From positions 1 to 64,000 of the forward strand of contig JBGAQP010000011.1 of the NCBI GenBank assembly GCA_044220635.1: a stretch of DNA of 64,000 nucleotides, given 5' to 3'. The notes below the pieces were generated by a model that did not search any database, had not been told where the DNA came from, and saw only the letters and a list, made by a program, of their open reading frames with translations. The position numbers and the translations under genes are program-made. The number at the start of each line of letters is the position of its first letter. The first letter of the stretch is position 1. Positions 9,558 through 18,023 of this stretch are shown piece after piece. The DNA comes from JBGAQP01 sp044220635. GTDB taxonomy: Bacteria > Pseudomonadota > Gammaproteobacteria > Burkholderiales > Usitatibacteraceae.

Positions 9558-11054
9558 TCAGGGCTCCTTCGGCGACTCGAGGGATTTCCACAGGTGCAGC
9601 ACGGCGTAGGCGCGCCACGGCCGCCAGGCTTCGGCGCGCTCGAGGGCGCGGCGGGCGTCCTTCTCGCGCATCGCCTTCAGCACGGCGACGTCGGGATGGG
9701 GAAAGGCGTCGGGCCAGGCGAGCGCGCGCATCGCGATGTATTGCGCGGTCCACGGTCCGACGCCCGGCAGTCTCTCGAGCTTCGCGATCGTGGGGGCGAT
9801 GTCGGCGTTCGGCTCGAGGCGCAATCGCCCCGAGGCGACCTCGGCGGCGAGCGCGACGATCGCGCGGGCGCGGCTCGCGATCACGCCGAGCCCGGCGATG
9901 CGCGCGGGGTCGAGGGCGGCCACCTCGGATGCGCGGGGGAAGAGGCGGTCGAGCTCCGCGTGGGGTGTTGCGATCGGCACGCCGAAGGCCTTCGAGAAGC
10001 GCGCGGCGAGGGTCGCCGCGGCCTTCACCGTGACCTGCTGGCCGAGGATCGCGCGCACCGCGACCTCGAAGCCGTCGGCCGCGCCCGGCAGCCGCAATCC
10101 CGGATGGTCCGCGGCGAGCGCGCCCAGGGCGCCGGCGATCTCGTCGGGGCGGCCGGCGAGATCGAGGAGGCACTTCATCCGCGCGAGCACCGCGGGTGCG
10201 GCGCCGGCCAGCGAGGCGCTCATCGTCACGCGCAACGCCGACTTGCGCGGCGACGGCGCGACCTCCACCCAGCCGACGAGCCTCTGGTCGCCCCCCTTCG
10301 CCGCGTCGCCCCCCCTTGTTCCGTCGCCCCCGCGAAGGCGGGCTCCCAGCCCCAGCGTACGCCGATAGCGCTTTCCGTCGACGGCCTCGACGCCGGCGAT
10401 GGCGCGCCGGCCGAGGAACGCGAGCATCGCCTCCCAGTCGTAGGGCGGGCGATAGGCGAGGTCGAAGTCGAGGCGCCCGGGCGGGCGGCGCGCGGGGCTC
10501 GCGCGGCGCAGCTCCCCCGGCGTCATGCGATAGCGCGTGCGGAAGAGGTCGTTGAAGCGCCTGAGGCTCGCGAAGCCGCTCGCCATCGCGATCTCGAGCA
10601 CGGGAAGCCCGGTGTCGGTGAGCAGGCGCTTGGCGAGAAGAAGCCGCTGCGTCTGCGCGTACTCGACGGGAGAGACGCCGAATTCCTGCTGGAAGACGCG
10701 GCGCAGGTGCCGGTCCGTGACGCCCAGCGTCGAAGCCAGGTCCGCGAGGCTCGCGTCCTCCAGCCGCCCGTCCTCGATCAACCCCGCGGCGGCCTGCGCG
10801 AGGCGCCGGTTCGCGTCGACGATGGCGTAGCCGGGCGCGAGCTCGGGCCGGCAGCGCAGGCAGGGCCGGAAGCCCTCGGACTCGGCGGCCGCGGCGCTCG
10901 GGAAGAAGCGGCAGTTGTGCCGGTGGGGCGTGCGCGCGGTGCAAACCGGGCGGCAGTAGATGCGCGTGGTGCCCACGCCCACGAAGAAACGCCCGTCGAA
11001 GCGCGCGTCGTGCGCGAGGAGCGCCCGGTAGCACTGGTCGTCATCGAGGTCCAT
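9558..11054 (-). CDS. Ada-type regulator fused to AlkA-type DNA-3-methyladenine glycosylase
   Basis: This 498-residue fusion combines alkylation sensing and base excision. Residues about 1-75 are the Ada zinc/methyl-phosphotriester domain (Cys in YCRPVC and CLRC). Residues about 85-185 are an AraC-type DNA-binding domain (LGVTDRHLRRVFQQEFGVSP). The rest is an AlkA N-domain plus HhH-GPD glycosylase (GFEVAVRAILGQQVTVKAA, LPGVGPWTAQYIAMRAL). The start MDLDDDQCYRALLAHDARFD is the conserved family start. A short GC-rich, repeat-like insertion (about residues 232-253, LRGGDGTRGGDAAKGGD) lies between domains. Confidence 0.93.
   Translation of the reverse strand: MDLDDDQCYRALLAHDARFDGRFFVGVGTTRIYCRPVCTARTPHRHNCRFFPSAAAAESEGFRPCLRCRPELAPGYAIVDANRRLAQAAAGLIEDGRLEDASLADLASTLGVTDRHLRRVFQQEFGVSPVEYAQTQRLLLAKRLLTDTGLPVLEIAMASGFASLRRFNDLFRTRYRMTPGELRRASPARRPPGRLDFDLAYRPPYDWEAMLAFLGRRAIAGVEAVDGKRYRRTLGLGARLRGGDGTRGGDAAKGGDQRLVGWVEVAPSPRKSALRVTMSASLAGAAPAVLARMKCLLDLAGRPDEIAGALGALAADHPGLRLPGAADGFEVAVRAILGQQVTVKAAATLAARFSKAFGVPIATPHAELDRLFPRASEVAALDPARIAGLGVIASRARAIVALAAEVASGRLRLEPNADIAPTIAKLERLPGVGPWTAQYIAMRALAWPDAFPHPDVAVLKAMREKDARRALERAEAWRPWRAYAVLHLWKSLESPKEP
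10310..10353. repeat. Repeat-like GC insertion inside the Ada/AlkA gene
   Basis: The stretch around 10,330 contains CCCCCGCGAAGGCGGG, a short imperfect palindrome that resembles dispersed proteobacterial repeats of the form CCCCGCGAAGGCGGGG. It adds low-complexity Gly/Asp/Arg codons in frame between the AlkA N-domain strands. No second copy was found in this window, so its repeat status is a recollection-based inference. Confidence 0.4.
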
Positions 11055-11167
11055 GGGGGCATTATCCGCCGCCCGCCGCGGATTCGTTCGCCGTTTTCGG
11101 ACATCGAATGCCGGCGCCGGGTGCGGTCGGCGCGGGGCCGATCGCGTATAGTGCGCCTCCGGAAACG

Positions 11168-11175
11168 AAGGAGGT
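11168..11175 (+). promoter_or_regulatory. Strong Shine-Dalgarno of the sulfatase gene
   Basis: AAGGAGGT, a full match to the anti-Shine-Dalgarno core, lies 4 bases before the ATG at 11180. It decides the start against an in-frame upstream ATG at 11108. Confidence 0.85.
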
Positions 11176-11179
11176 CCTG

Positions 11180-12958
11180 ATGAGCGCAACGAACGACGAA
11201 CGCGAAGGCATCACCCGGCGCGACTTCCTCGCGCAGGTGGCGACCGGGATCGCCGCCACGGCACTCGGGGGAGCGGGCGCGGCCGCCGCCGCGGGCGCCC
11301 CGGCGCCGCCGGCGCGTTCGCCCCGCAAGGCGGCACCCTTCAACATCCTCTTCGTCTTCACGGACCAGGAGCGGTATTTCCGGCGCCGCCCCGCGGGGCT
11401 GCGGCTGCCCGGCCACGAGAGGCTGCAGCGCACGGGCGTGACCTTCCACAACCACTACTGCCCGGCGGTGATGTGCACGTCGTCGCGCGCCGTGATGATG
11501 ACCGGGCTGCAGACGGCCGACAACGGGATGTTCGAGAACGCGGACGCGCCCTGGGTCCGGGCGCTCTCGCCGAAGGTCCCCACGATCGGCCACATGCTGC
11601 GCAAGGCGGGCTACTACACCGCCTACAAGGGCAAGTGGCACCTCAACAAGGAATTCGAGAGCACCAACCCCGACCGCCTCTTCACGACCGAGATGGAGTC
11701 CTACGGGTTCTCCGATTACGCGTGGCCGGGCGACGTCCTCGCGCACGAGCTCGGGGGCTATCGCTTCGACCACCTGATCGCGGGCAGCGCCATCTCGTGG
11801 CTGCGCAACAAGGGCCGGCCCCTGAGCGACGCGGGCAAGCCCTGGGCCCTCACCGTGAGCCTCGTGAACCCGCACGACATCATGTACTTCAACTCCGACG
11901 CGCCGGGCGAGCGCGTCCAGGACACCGGGCGGCTGATGATGCACGCCGCGCGCGCCCCCGACCACCCCGACTACCGGGCGAAGTGGAACCTGGCGCCCCC
12001 GGCGAGCCTCAGGCAGCCCTTCGACGAGCCCGGGCGCCCGCGCGCCCACGGCGAGTTCGACAAGGCCTGGGGCCACACGCTGGGGCGCATCCCCCTCGAG
12101 GAGGCGCGCTGGCGGCGCTTCAACGACTACTACCTCAACTGCATCCGGGCGGTGGATGCGCAGCTCGCGGGGGTCCTCGCGGAGCTCGACGCGCTGGGGC
12201 TCGCCGAGCGCACGATCGTCGTCTTCACGTCCGACCACGGGGAGATGGGCGGCGCGCACGGGCTTCGCGGCAAGGGTGCCTTCGCCTACGAGGAGAGCCT
12301 GCACCTGCCGTTCTTCGTGGTGCACCCGGACGTGCGCGGGGGCCGGGACTGCCGCGCGCTCACGAGCCACATCGACCTCGCCCCGTCGCTGCTCGCCATG
12401 GCCGGCATGGACCGCGCGCGCATCGGCGAGGCGGCCGGCCGCGACCTGCCGGGAAGGGACCTCTCGTCCGCGCTCGGCGATCCGCAGTCGGCCAGGATCG
12501 ACACGGTGCGCCCCTCGATCCTCTTCTCGTACAGCGGGCTCGCGCAGAACGACGCCGAGCTGATGCGGGTGATGGCCGAGGCGACGGTGGCCGGCAAGGA
12601 CGTCAAGGTTGCGATGAAGGAAAGCGGATTCCGGCCGGACCTGCGCAAGCGCGGGAGCCTGCGCACGGTGTTCGACGGCCGCTACAAGTTCACGCGCTAC
12701 TTCTCGCCGATGCAGCGCAACCGCCCGACGACGCTCGACGCGCTCTACGGGCTGAACGACCCCGAGCTCTTCGACCTGCAGGGCGATCCCGCCGAGATGT
12801 CCAACCTCGCGGCGGCCCGGGGCGCGAACGAGGCGCTGGTGCTCGCGATGAACGCCAAGCTCAACGCGGCGATCGAGGCGGAGTTCGGCAAGGACGACGG
12901 CCGCGAGATGCCCGACGTCGCGGGGATCTCCTGGGCGGTCGACCGCGTCGACCTCTGA
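11180..12958 (+). CDS. Tat-exported sulfatase (formylglycine type)
   Basis: This 592-residue arylsulfatase-superfamily hydrolase should cleave sulfate or phosphonate esters outside the cytoplasm. A twin-arginine signal is present (TRRDF, about 12-16, followed by an Ala-rich h-region). The metal-binding start NILFVFTDQE and the nucleophile motif CTSSR (in CPAVMCTSSRAVMMTG), which is converted to formylglycine, identify it. Later conserved parts are YKGKWHLN and VVFTSDHGEMGGAHG. No sulfatase-modifying enzyme gene is adjacent. It is divergent from the Ada/AlkA gene. Confidence 0.92.
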   Translation: MSATNDEREGITRRDFLAQVATGIAATALGGAGAAAAAGAPAPPARSPRKAAPFNILFVFTDQERYFRRRPAGLRLPGHERLQRTGVTFHNHYCPAVMCTSSRAVMMTGLQTADNGMFENADAPWVRALSPKVPTIGHMLRKAGYYTAYKGKWHLNKEFESTNPDRLFTTEMESYGFSDYAWPGDVLAHELGGYRFDHLIAGSAISWLRNKGRPLSDAGKPWALTVSLVNPHDIMYFNSDAPGERVQDTGRLMMHAARAPDHPDYRAKWNLAPPASLRQPFDEPGRPRAHGEFDKAWGHTLGRIPLEEARWRRFNDYYLNCIRAVDAQLAGVLAELDALGLAERTIVVFTSDHGEMGGAHGLRGKGAFAYEESLHLPFFVVHPDVRGGRDCRALTSHIDLAPSLLAMAGMDRARIGEAAGRDLPGRDLSSALGDPQSARIDTVRPSILFSYSGLAQNDAELMRVMAEATVAGKDVKVAMKESGFRPDLRKRGSLRTVFDGRYKFTRYFSPMQRNRPTTLDALYGLNDPELFDLQGDPAEMSNLAAARGANEALVLAMNAKLNAAIEAEFGKDDGREMPDVAGISWAVDRVDL

Positions 12959-12965
12959 GCGGCGA

Positions 12966-13433
12966 CTACGCGCGGTCGATGCGCGCGGCGAAGCAGCCCG
13001 CGCGCGCGTAGTGCGCGTGCAGGTACGCGACCGCGGGATCGGCGAGGAACCGCTCGAGCAGGGCGGGAAGCTCCCGTCCCTCGCCGAGGTCCGCGCCCAC
13101 CATGAGGCCGGCCGGATCGAAGGCGCGCACCGAGAGCAGGCGCGAGGCGAGCGCCGGGGGCACCTCGTTCACGCGGTCGTACGCCTCGCGGGCGAGCCGC
13201 CGCACGTAGATCGCATGGCTCGCGCGGTAGGGTGAATCCACCGGGTGGTGCTCGTAGTGCACGAGCACGACCTCCTCGCCGGGCTCGGCGTCCTCGAGGC
13301 TCACGCGGCAGGGCGCTCCGGGCTTCGAGTCGACGATGCGGCGGATCGCGCGGTGGCGCGCGAGCGCTTCGTCGTCCAGGTCGAAGAGCCTCGCGAAGGG
13401 TTCGGGGGGCAGTCCCGCGATGCGGAAATCCAT
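12966..13433 (-). CDS. DUF1203 family protein
   Basis: A 155-residue protein of unknown function with the features of the DUF1203 family: an N-terminal FRIAGLPPEPF, the central EEVVLVHYEHHPVDSPYRAS with HAIYVRR, and a C-terminal HAHYARAGCFAARID. It is small, soluble and has no signal peptide. It lies downstream of the SQR-like gene on the same strand after a 132-bp gap. I chose the ATG at 13433 because the conserved family start MDFRIAGLP follows it. Confidence 0.8.
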   Translation of the reverse strand: MDFRIAGLPPEPFARLFDLDDEALARHRAIRRIVDSKPGAPCRVSLEDAEPGEEVVLVHYEHHPVDSPYRASHAIYVRRLAREAYDRVNEVPPALASRLLSVRAFDPAGLMVGADLGEGRELPALLERFLADPAVAYLHAHYARAGCFAARIDRA

Positions 13434-13565
13434 TGGACCTCCTCGGTCGGTCGCAAGGGCCCATCGTCGCGCACGGGCGCGGCCGCCGTCCGGCCGTTTT
13501 CGGACATGGAATCGGCGCCGGGAGGTGGACGACGGGCGCGTCACCGGGCCCGCGCGCCCGGCCGG

Positions 13566-14735
13566 CTAGAACCAGAGCCCGAGCCAGTACTTCTCGTAGA
13601 GGACCTTGCCCAGGTGCAGCAGCCGGCCCGGCGGGCGAAGGCGCACGCGCGGCGCGGGCTCGGCGAAGAAGTCCCCGTCGCCGAAGCCTGCCCGGCCGTC
13701 GCCCGTCTCGATGAAGCACGCGCCGCGGCCGTCGAAGGCGCGCGCCGCGCCCCGGCCGGTGATCTCGAAGGCGAGGTTGTCGGCGACCACGTCGGCCTGC
13801 GCATGGGCGAGAACGCCCGCCTTCGGAAGCGGCCGGCCGTTGGCGAGCCCGATGCCCACGGCATCGCCGATCGCGAACACGCCGGGGAAGCGGGTGGCGA
13901 GCGTGTGGCGGTCCACGGCGATCCAGCCCGATTCGCCCAGCAGGCCCGCCTCGCGGGCGACCGTCGGGGCGCGATGCGGCGGCACGAAGGCGAGCAGGTC
14001 GTAGCCGGCGCGGCTCGCGTCGGCGAACACCAGTTCCCGCGATCCCGGATCGACGTGGGCGAGCTTGCGGCCGGGGAAATAGCCGATGCCGCGCGCCTCG
14101 ATCATCGCGCGCAGCCGCCCCGAGACCTCGGGTCCGGCGACCGGCATGGGCCCGGGCTCCGGCGTGTAGAGCGAGATCTCGCACCGGCCGCGCACGCCCC
14201 GGCGGCGCAGGTCCGCCTCGAGCAGGAACGCGGCCTCGTTCGGGGCCGCGGGGCACTTGAAGGGCAGGTCCGCCACGACGATCGCGATCCGGCCCTGCAT
14301 GAACGACGCGCGGGCATCGCGCAGGCGTTCCATGCCCCGGAGCGAGTAGAGGTCGTGTCCCGCGTCGGCGAGGCCGGGCACCGCATCCGGGGCGAGCTCC
14401 GCGCCCAGGGCGACGACGAGGAAGTCGCCGTGGATCGTCGCGCCGTCGACGCGGACCGAGCGCCCCGCCGGGTCGATCGCCTCGACGGTCCCGCGCACGA
14501 TCTCCACGCCCTTTCGCGCGAGGGCTGCGCGCGTGCGCCGGACCTCGGCCGCCGTGCGGTCGCCGACCATGAGCCAGAGCGTGGAGGGCGAGTAGACGTA
14601 GTGCTCCTCGCGCTCCACGAGCACGACGCGATGCGCCCGGGGCAGCCTGCGGCGCAGCCGCGTGGCGCAAGCCACGCCGCCGATGCCCCCGCCCAGGACC
14701 AGGACCGTGCGTCCCGCGTCGCCCGTCGCGGCCAT
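13566..14735 (-). CDS. SQR-like FAD-dependent pyridine nucleotide-disulfide oxidoreductase
   Basis: This 389-residue flavoprotein begins with a dinucleotide-binding motif VLVLGGGIGGVACATRL (about 11-27). It has the second FAD motif FPGVFAIGDAVGIGLANG and the LPFKCPAAPNEAAF segment, whose Cys matches a conserved position in sulfide:quinone reductases and flavocytochrome c sulfide dehydrogenases. Oxidation of sulfide or persulfide is the likely reaction. The gene follows a DsrE protein by 5 bases and sits divergent from an ArsR-rhodanese regulator, which supports a role in sulfur handling. The exact substrate is an inference. Confidence 0.82.
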   Translation of the reverse strand: MAATGDAGRTVLVLGGGIGGVACATRLRRRLPRAHRVVLVEREEHYVYSPSTLWLMVGDRTAAEVRRTRAALARKGVEIVRGTVEAIDPAGRSVRVDGATIHGDFLVVALGAELAPDAVPGLADAGHDLYSLRGMERLRDARASFMQGRIAIVVADLPFKCPAAPNEAAFLLEADLRRRGVRGRCEISLYTPEPGPMPVAGPEVSGRLRAMIEARGIGYFPGRKLAHVDPGSRELVFADASRAGYDLLAFVPPHRAPTVAREAGLLGESGWIAVDRHTLATRFPGVFAIGDAVGIGLANGRPLPKAGVLAHAQADVVADNLAFEITGRGAARAFDGRGACFIETGDGRAGFGDGDFFAEPAPRVRLRPPGRLLHLGKVLYEKYWLGLWF

Positions 14736-14740
14736 GGGCC

Positions 14741-15097
14741 TCAGAACACCGCGATCCTGTCGGCCCACACGCTCCACTGCGCGAGCTCGGCCATGTTGCC
14801 GCGATGGCAGCCCTCCGCGAGCTCCGCGTCGGCGATGCCGCGCGCGTCCATGCAGGTGCCGCAGACGCCGACCTCGGCCTTGCGCGCGGTCACGCCCTTG
14901 ATCAGCGCCTCGATGCTGTAGAAGCCCTGGGGCACCTTCTGGCCGGACTTCGCGCAGGAGGCCGCGTCGCCCAGCAGGAACACCCGGGCCTCGTGGCCCG
15001 CGGCGGCGTCCTTCAGGGTCTCGCGCGCGAGGCGCAGGCCGTTGTAGCTGCGTTCGGTCCCGTACGGAGGGTCGTTGAGGATGAAGAGGAATTTCAT
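14741..15097 (-). CDS. DsrE/YchN-family sulfur-relay-like protein
   Basis: A 118-residue DsrE/DsrF-fold protein: MKFLFILNDPPYGTERSYNG at the start and two cysteines in EVGVCGTCMDARG (about 77-89), a typical place for a persulfide-carrying Cys in this family. Such proteins pass sulfur atoms between partners. It overlaps the upstream hydroxylase gene by ATGA and lies 5 bases before the SQR-like gene, so the three are probably one transcript. Confidence 0.88.
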   Translation of the reverse strand: MKFLFILNDPPYGTERSYNGLRLARETLKDAAAGHEARVFLLGDAASCAKSGQKVPQGFYSIEALIKGVTARKAEVGVCGTCMDARGIADAELAEGCHRGNMAELAQWSVWADRIAVF

Positions 15098-15903
15098 GGG
15101 GGTCTGCCGGTGTGGAAGGGCATGCCGACGGTGCCGGTGAAGGTGGCGACGACGGCGGGATCGCGCCAGTCGGGAAGCCCGATGTCGAGCTCGCCGCGCG
15201 ACGCGGGCGTGTAGGTGCCGAAGATCCGGTCCCAGGCCGAGAGGCAGAAGCCATAGTTGCTGTTGCGCTCGGCCGCGACGACGGAATGGTGGATGCGGTG
15301 CATGTCGGGCGTGACGAGCAACGCCCGCACGAGGCGCTCCGCGCCCGCGGGCAGGGAGGCGTTGGCGTGGTTGAACATCGCGGTCGCGTTGAGCAGGACC
15401 TCGAAGGCGAGCACCGCGAGCGGCGAGGCGCCGAGCGCCGCGACGGCCGCGAGCTTGATCACGGCCGACAGGACGATCTCGAGGGGATGGAAGCGGATGC
15501 CGGTGGTGAGGTCGAAGTCGAGGTCCGCGTGGTGCACCGCGTGCAGGCGCGAGAGCACGGGCACCGCGTGGAAGAGCACGTGCTGGAAATGGACGACGAG
15601 GTCGAGCGCGACGACCGCGAGCGCCACCTCGGCCCAGAACGGGAGATCGACCCGGTTGAGCAGGCCCCAGCCCTCCTGCGCCCCCAGGGCCGCGAGGGCG
15701 AAGGCCGTGACCGGCAGCACGACCCGGGCGAGGACGGTGTTCGCGATGGCGAGGCCGAGGTTCGCGCTCCAGCGCGAGGCGCGGGTGAGCCGGCGCGCGC
15801 GCGCGGGCGCGGCCGCCTCCCAGAGCGCCATCGCCGCGAAGACGCCGGCGAAGGCACCCAGGCGCACGGCCCAGTCCCAGCCCTCGAACCCCGAAGCCTG
15901 CAT
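15094..15903 (-). CDS. Sterol desaturase/fatty acid hydroxylase family membrane protein
   Basis: This 269-residue membrane-bound di-iron enzyme has four or more hydrophobic helices and the family histidine clusters: DLVVHFQHVLFH, LHAVHHADLDFD, FNHAN and HRIHHS. Members hydroxylate or desaturate lipid substrates. The start at 15903 (MQASGFEGWDW) is the ATG closest to the first helix; a start at 15945 is possible. It is the first gene of the sulfur-handling operon; such hydroxylases often accompany SQR-type genes, but the reason is not known. Confidence 0.87.
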   Translation of the reverse strand: MQASGFEGWDWAVRLGAFAGVFAAMALWEAAAPARARRLTRASRWSANLGLAIANTVLARVVLPVTAFALAALGAQEGWGLLNRVDLPFWAEVALAVVALDLVVHFQHVLFHAVPVLSRLHAVHHADLDFDLTTGIRFHPLEIVLSAVIKLAAVAALGASPLAVLAFEVLLNATAMFNHANASLPAGAERLVRALLVTPDMHRIHHSVVAAERNSNYGFCLSAWDRIFGTYTPASRGELDIGLPDWRDPAVVATFTGTVGMPFHTGRPP

Positions 15904-15961
15904 CGACCGCCCTCCGCTACCATGGGGGCGTGGCCGCCCCGGCACCCGTGATCCCGACTGT

Positions 15962-15977
15962 TCAACTAATCAGTTGA
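15962..15977. promoter_or_regulatory. Inverted-repeat operator candidate for the ArsR-rhodanese regulator
   Basis: A perfect 6-bp inverted repeat, TCAACT-AATC-AGTTGA, lies in the 86-bp divergent intergenic region, just upstream of the regulator start. This size and position fit an ArsR-family operator, and its AT content contrasts with the flanks. Binding is inferred. It could control both the regulator and the divergent sulfur operon. Confidence 0.6.
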
Positions 15978-15989
15978 GTAGTAGACTAT

Positions 15990-16664
15990 ATGCCGAAATC
16001 CCCCCCGTCAAGCGAAGCGATGAAGTCCGCCCTCTACCAGCACATCGCGCGCGTCGCCGCCGCGCTCGCGAGCGAGTCGCGCCTGCAGCTGCTCGAATAC
16101 GTCGCGCAGGGCGAGCGCAGCGTCGAGGTGCTCGCGGGGATGACGGGGCTTTCGATGGCCAACTGCTCCAAGCACCTGCAGGCGCTCCGGGGCGCGGGGC
16201 TCGTCACCGCGCGCAAGGAGGGGCTGCGCGTGTACTACGCGCTCGCCGGCGACGACGTGGTGGCGCTCTACTCGGCCCTGCAGCACGTGGCCGAGGGCCG
16301 CGTGGCCGAGGTCGAGAAGCTCGTGCGCACGTGGCTCCGGCACAAGGACGAGATGGAACCCGTCCCCCCGGCCGAGCTCCTCGAGCGCGTCGCGAAGGGC
16401 CTCGTGGTCGTGATCGACGTGCGCCCCCCCGAGGAATACGCGGCCGGCCACGTGCCCGGGGCGATCAACGTGCCCATCGACCAGCTCCAGGGGCGGCTCG
16501 CGAAGCTGCCCAGGCGCAAGGAAGTCGTCGCCTACTGCCGCGGCCCCTACTGCCTCATGTCCTTCGACGCGGTGCGCGCGCTGCGCGACCGCGGCCTGCG
16601 GGCGCGGCGCCTCGAGAACGGGTTCCCCGAATGGCGCGCGGCGGGATTCCCGGTCGAGCGGTAG
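15990..16664 (+). CDS. ArsR-family regulator fused to a rhodanese domain
   Basis: This 224-residue fusion has a winged-helix ArsR domain (about 15-105; LQLLEYVAQGERSVEVLAGM, SMANCSKHLQALRGAGLVTA) and a C-terminal rhodanese domain (about 125-222). The rhodanese active loop CRGPYC supplies the sulfur-binding Cys. Such fusions are likely sensors of persulfides or related reactive sulfur species. It faces the SQR-like/DsrE/hydroxylase operon across a palindrome. The second Met (16020) may be the true start because no clear ribosome site precedes 15990. Confidence 0.9.
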   Translation: MPKSPPSSEAMKSALYQHIARVAAALASESRLQLLEYVAQGERSVEVLAGMTGLSMANCSKHLQALRGAGLVTARKEGLRVYYALAGDDVVALYSALQHVAEGRVAEVEKLVRTWLRHKDEMEPVPPAELLERVAKGLVVVIDVRPPEEYAAGHVPGAINVPIDQLQGRLAKLPRRKEVVAYCRGPYCLMSFDAVRALRDRGLRARRLENGFPEWRAAGFPVER

Positions 16665-16689
16665 CGCCCGCCGCGTTTCGCCCCGCCGC

Positions 16690-17883
16690 ATGACCCGCGC
16701 CTCGTCCGGGCGCGGCACCGTCGCGCTCCTCGCCGCGGCCCAGGCGCTCACCTTGTCGGCGGGCGTGCTCGCGATGACGCTCGCCGCGATCGTGGGCTCC
16801 GGCCTCGCCGCGGACAAGGCCCTCGCCACGCTGCCCATCGCGCTGACGGTGGTCGGCACCGCGCTCGCGACCGTGCCGGCTTCCTTCTTCATGCGCCGCT
16901 TCGGCCGGCGCGCGGGCTTCGTGCTCGGCGCAGCCATCGGCGTCGCCGGCGGCCTCGTCTCCGCGGGGGCCATCGTGCAGGGATCGTTCGCGGCCTTTTG
17001 CGCCGGGCACTTCCTCGTCGGCGTCTTCCAGGGCTTCGGCAACTACTACCGTTTCGCCGCAGCCGAGGCGGCCGGCGGCGATTGGCAGGGCCGCGCGATC
17101 TCCTGGGTGCTCGCCGGCGGCGTGGTCGCGGCGGTGGCGGGCCCGGAGCTCGCGGGGCGGCTGCGCGACCTCTGGCCCCTGCACGCCTTCGCCGGCTCCT
17201 ACCTCGCCCAGGCGGGCCTCGCCCTCCTGGCGGGATTCGCGCTCGCCGGCGTGAGGATCGCGCGGCCCGCGCGCGAAGCCTCGGCCGCGGCGGTCCGCCC
17301 CTTGCGCGCGATCGCGCGCCAGAGCGCGTTCGTCGTCGCAGTGACCGGCGCCACCGTGGGCTACGCCGTCATGATCGCGGCCATGACCGCGACACCGCTC
17401 GCCATGCTCGGCTGCGGCCTGCCGGTTTCCGACGCCGTCGTCGTCATCCAGTGGCACGTGCTCGCGATGTTCCTGCCCTCGTTCTTCACCGGATCGCTCG
17501 TCGAGCGCCTCGGCGCCGAGCGCGTGCTCGCCATGGGTCTGGGGCTGCTGCTCGCGCACGTGGCGATCGCCGCGAGCGGGCTCGAGTTCCTGCATTTCCT
17601 GTCCGCGCTGGTCTTCCTGGGCCTGGGGTGGAACTTCGCCTTCGTCGCGGGCACCACGCTCCTCGCGGTGAGCTGCCCTCCCGCCGACCGGGCGCGCGCG
17701 CAGGCGCTCAACGAGGCGCTCGTGTTCGGCTCGGTCGCGATCGCCTCGCTCTCGGCGGGCTGGGTCCTCGCGCGCTGGGACTGGCGGACGCTCAACCTCA
17801 CGATGCTGCCCCTGCTGCTGGCGGCGGCGATCCCGACGCTGCGCGCCTTGCGCGGCAAGCGCGCGCCCGCGCTCCGGGCCTGA
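16690..17883 (+). CDS. MFS transporter (paralogue of the gene at 19,717)
   Basis: A 397-residue major facilitator protein with twelve predicted helices. It has the loop 2-3 signature FFMRRFGRRAGFVLGAAIG and the segment FQGFGNYYRFAAAEAA, which recurs almost identically in the second MFS gene 3 kb away (AFGQYYRFAAADVA). The substrate is unknown. It starts 25 bases after the ArsR-rhodanese gene on the same strand, so co-transcription is possible. Confidence 0.88.
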   Translation: MTRASSGRGTVALLAAAQALTLSAGVLAMTLAAIVGSGLAADKALATLPIALTVVGTALATVPASFFMRRFGRRAGFVLGAAIGVAGGLVSAGAIVQGSFAAFCAGHFLVGVFQGFGNYYRFAAAEAAGGDWQGRAISWVLAGGVVAAVAGPELAGRLRDLWPLHAFAGSYLAQAGLALLAGFALAGVRIARPAREASAAAVRPLRAIARQSAFVVAVTGATVGYAVMIAAMTATPLAMLGCGLPVSDAVVVIQWHVLAMFLPSFFTGSLVERLGAERVLAMGLGLLLAHVAIAASGLEFLHFLSALVFLGLGWNFAFVAGTTLLAVSCPPADRARAQALNEALVFGSVAIASLSAGWVLARWDWRTLNLTMLPLLLAAAIPTLRALRGKRAPALRA

Positions 17884-18023
17884 GGCGGGCAAGGCGTGCG
17901 CCACGGCGCGCCGCGATCGCCGGGCCGGATTCGAGGAGCGTGGTAGGCTCCCGCCCGTCGTCGAGCGCCGCCGCGGCTCCGGAGGGCGTGCGCGACGAAA
18001 GCGATTCCCGACAGGAGGAAGAA

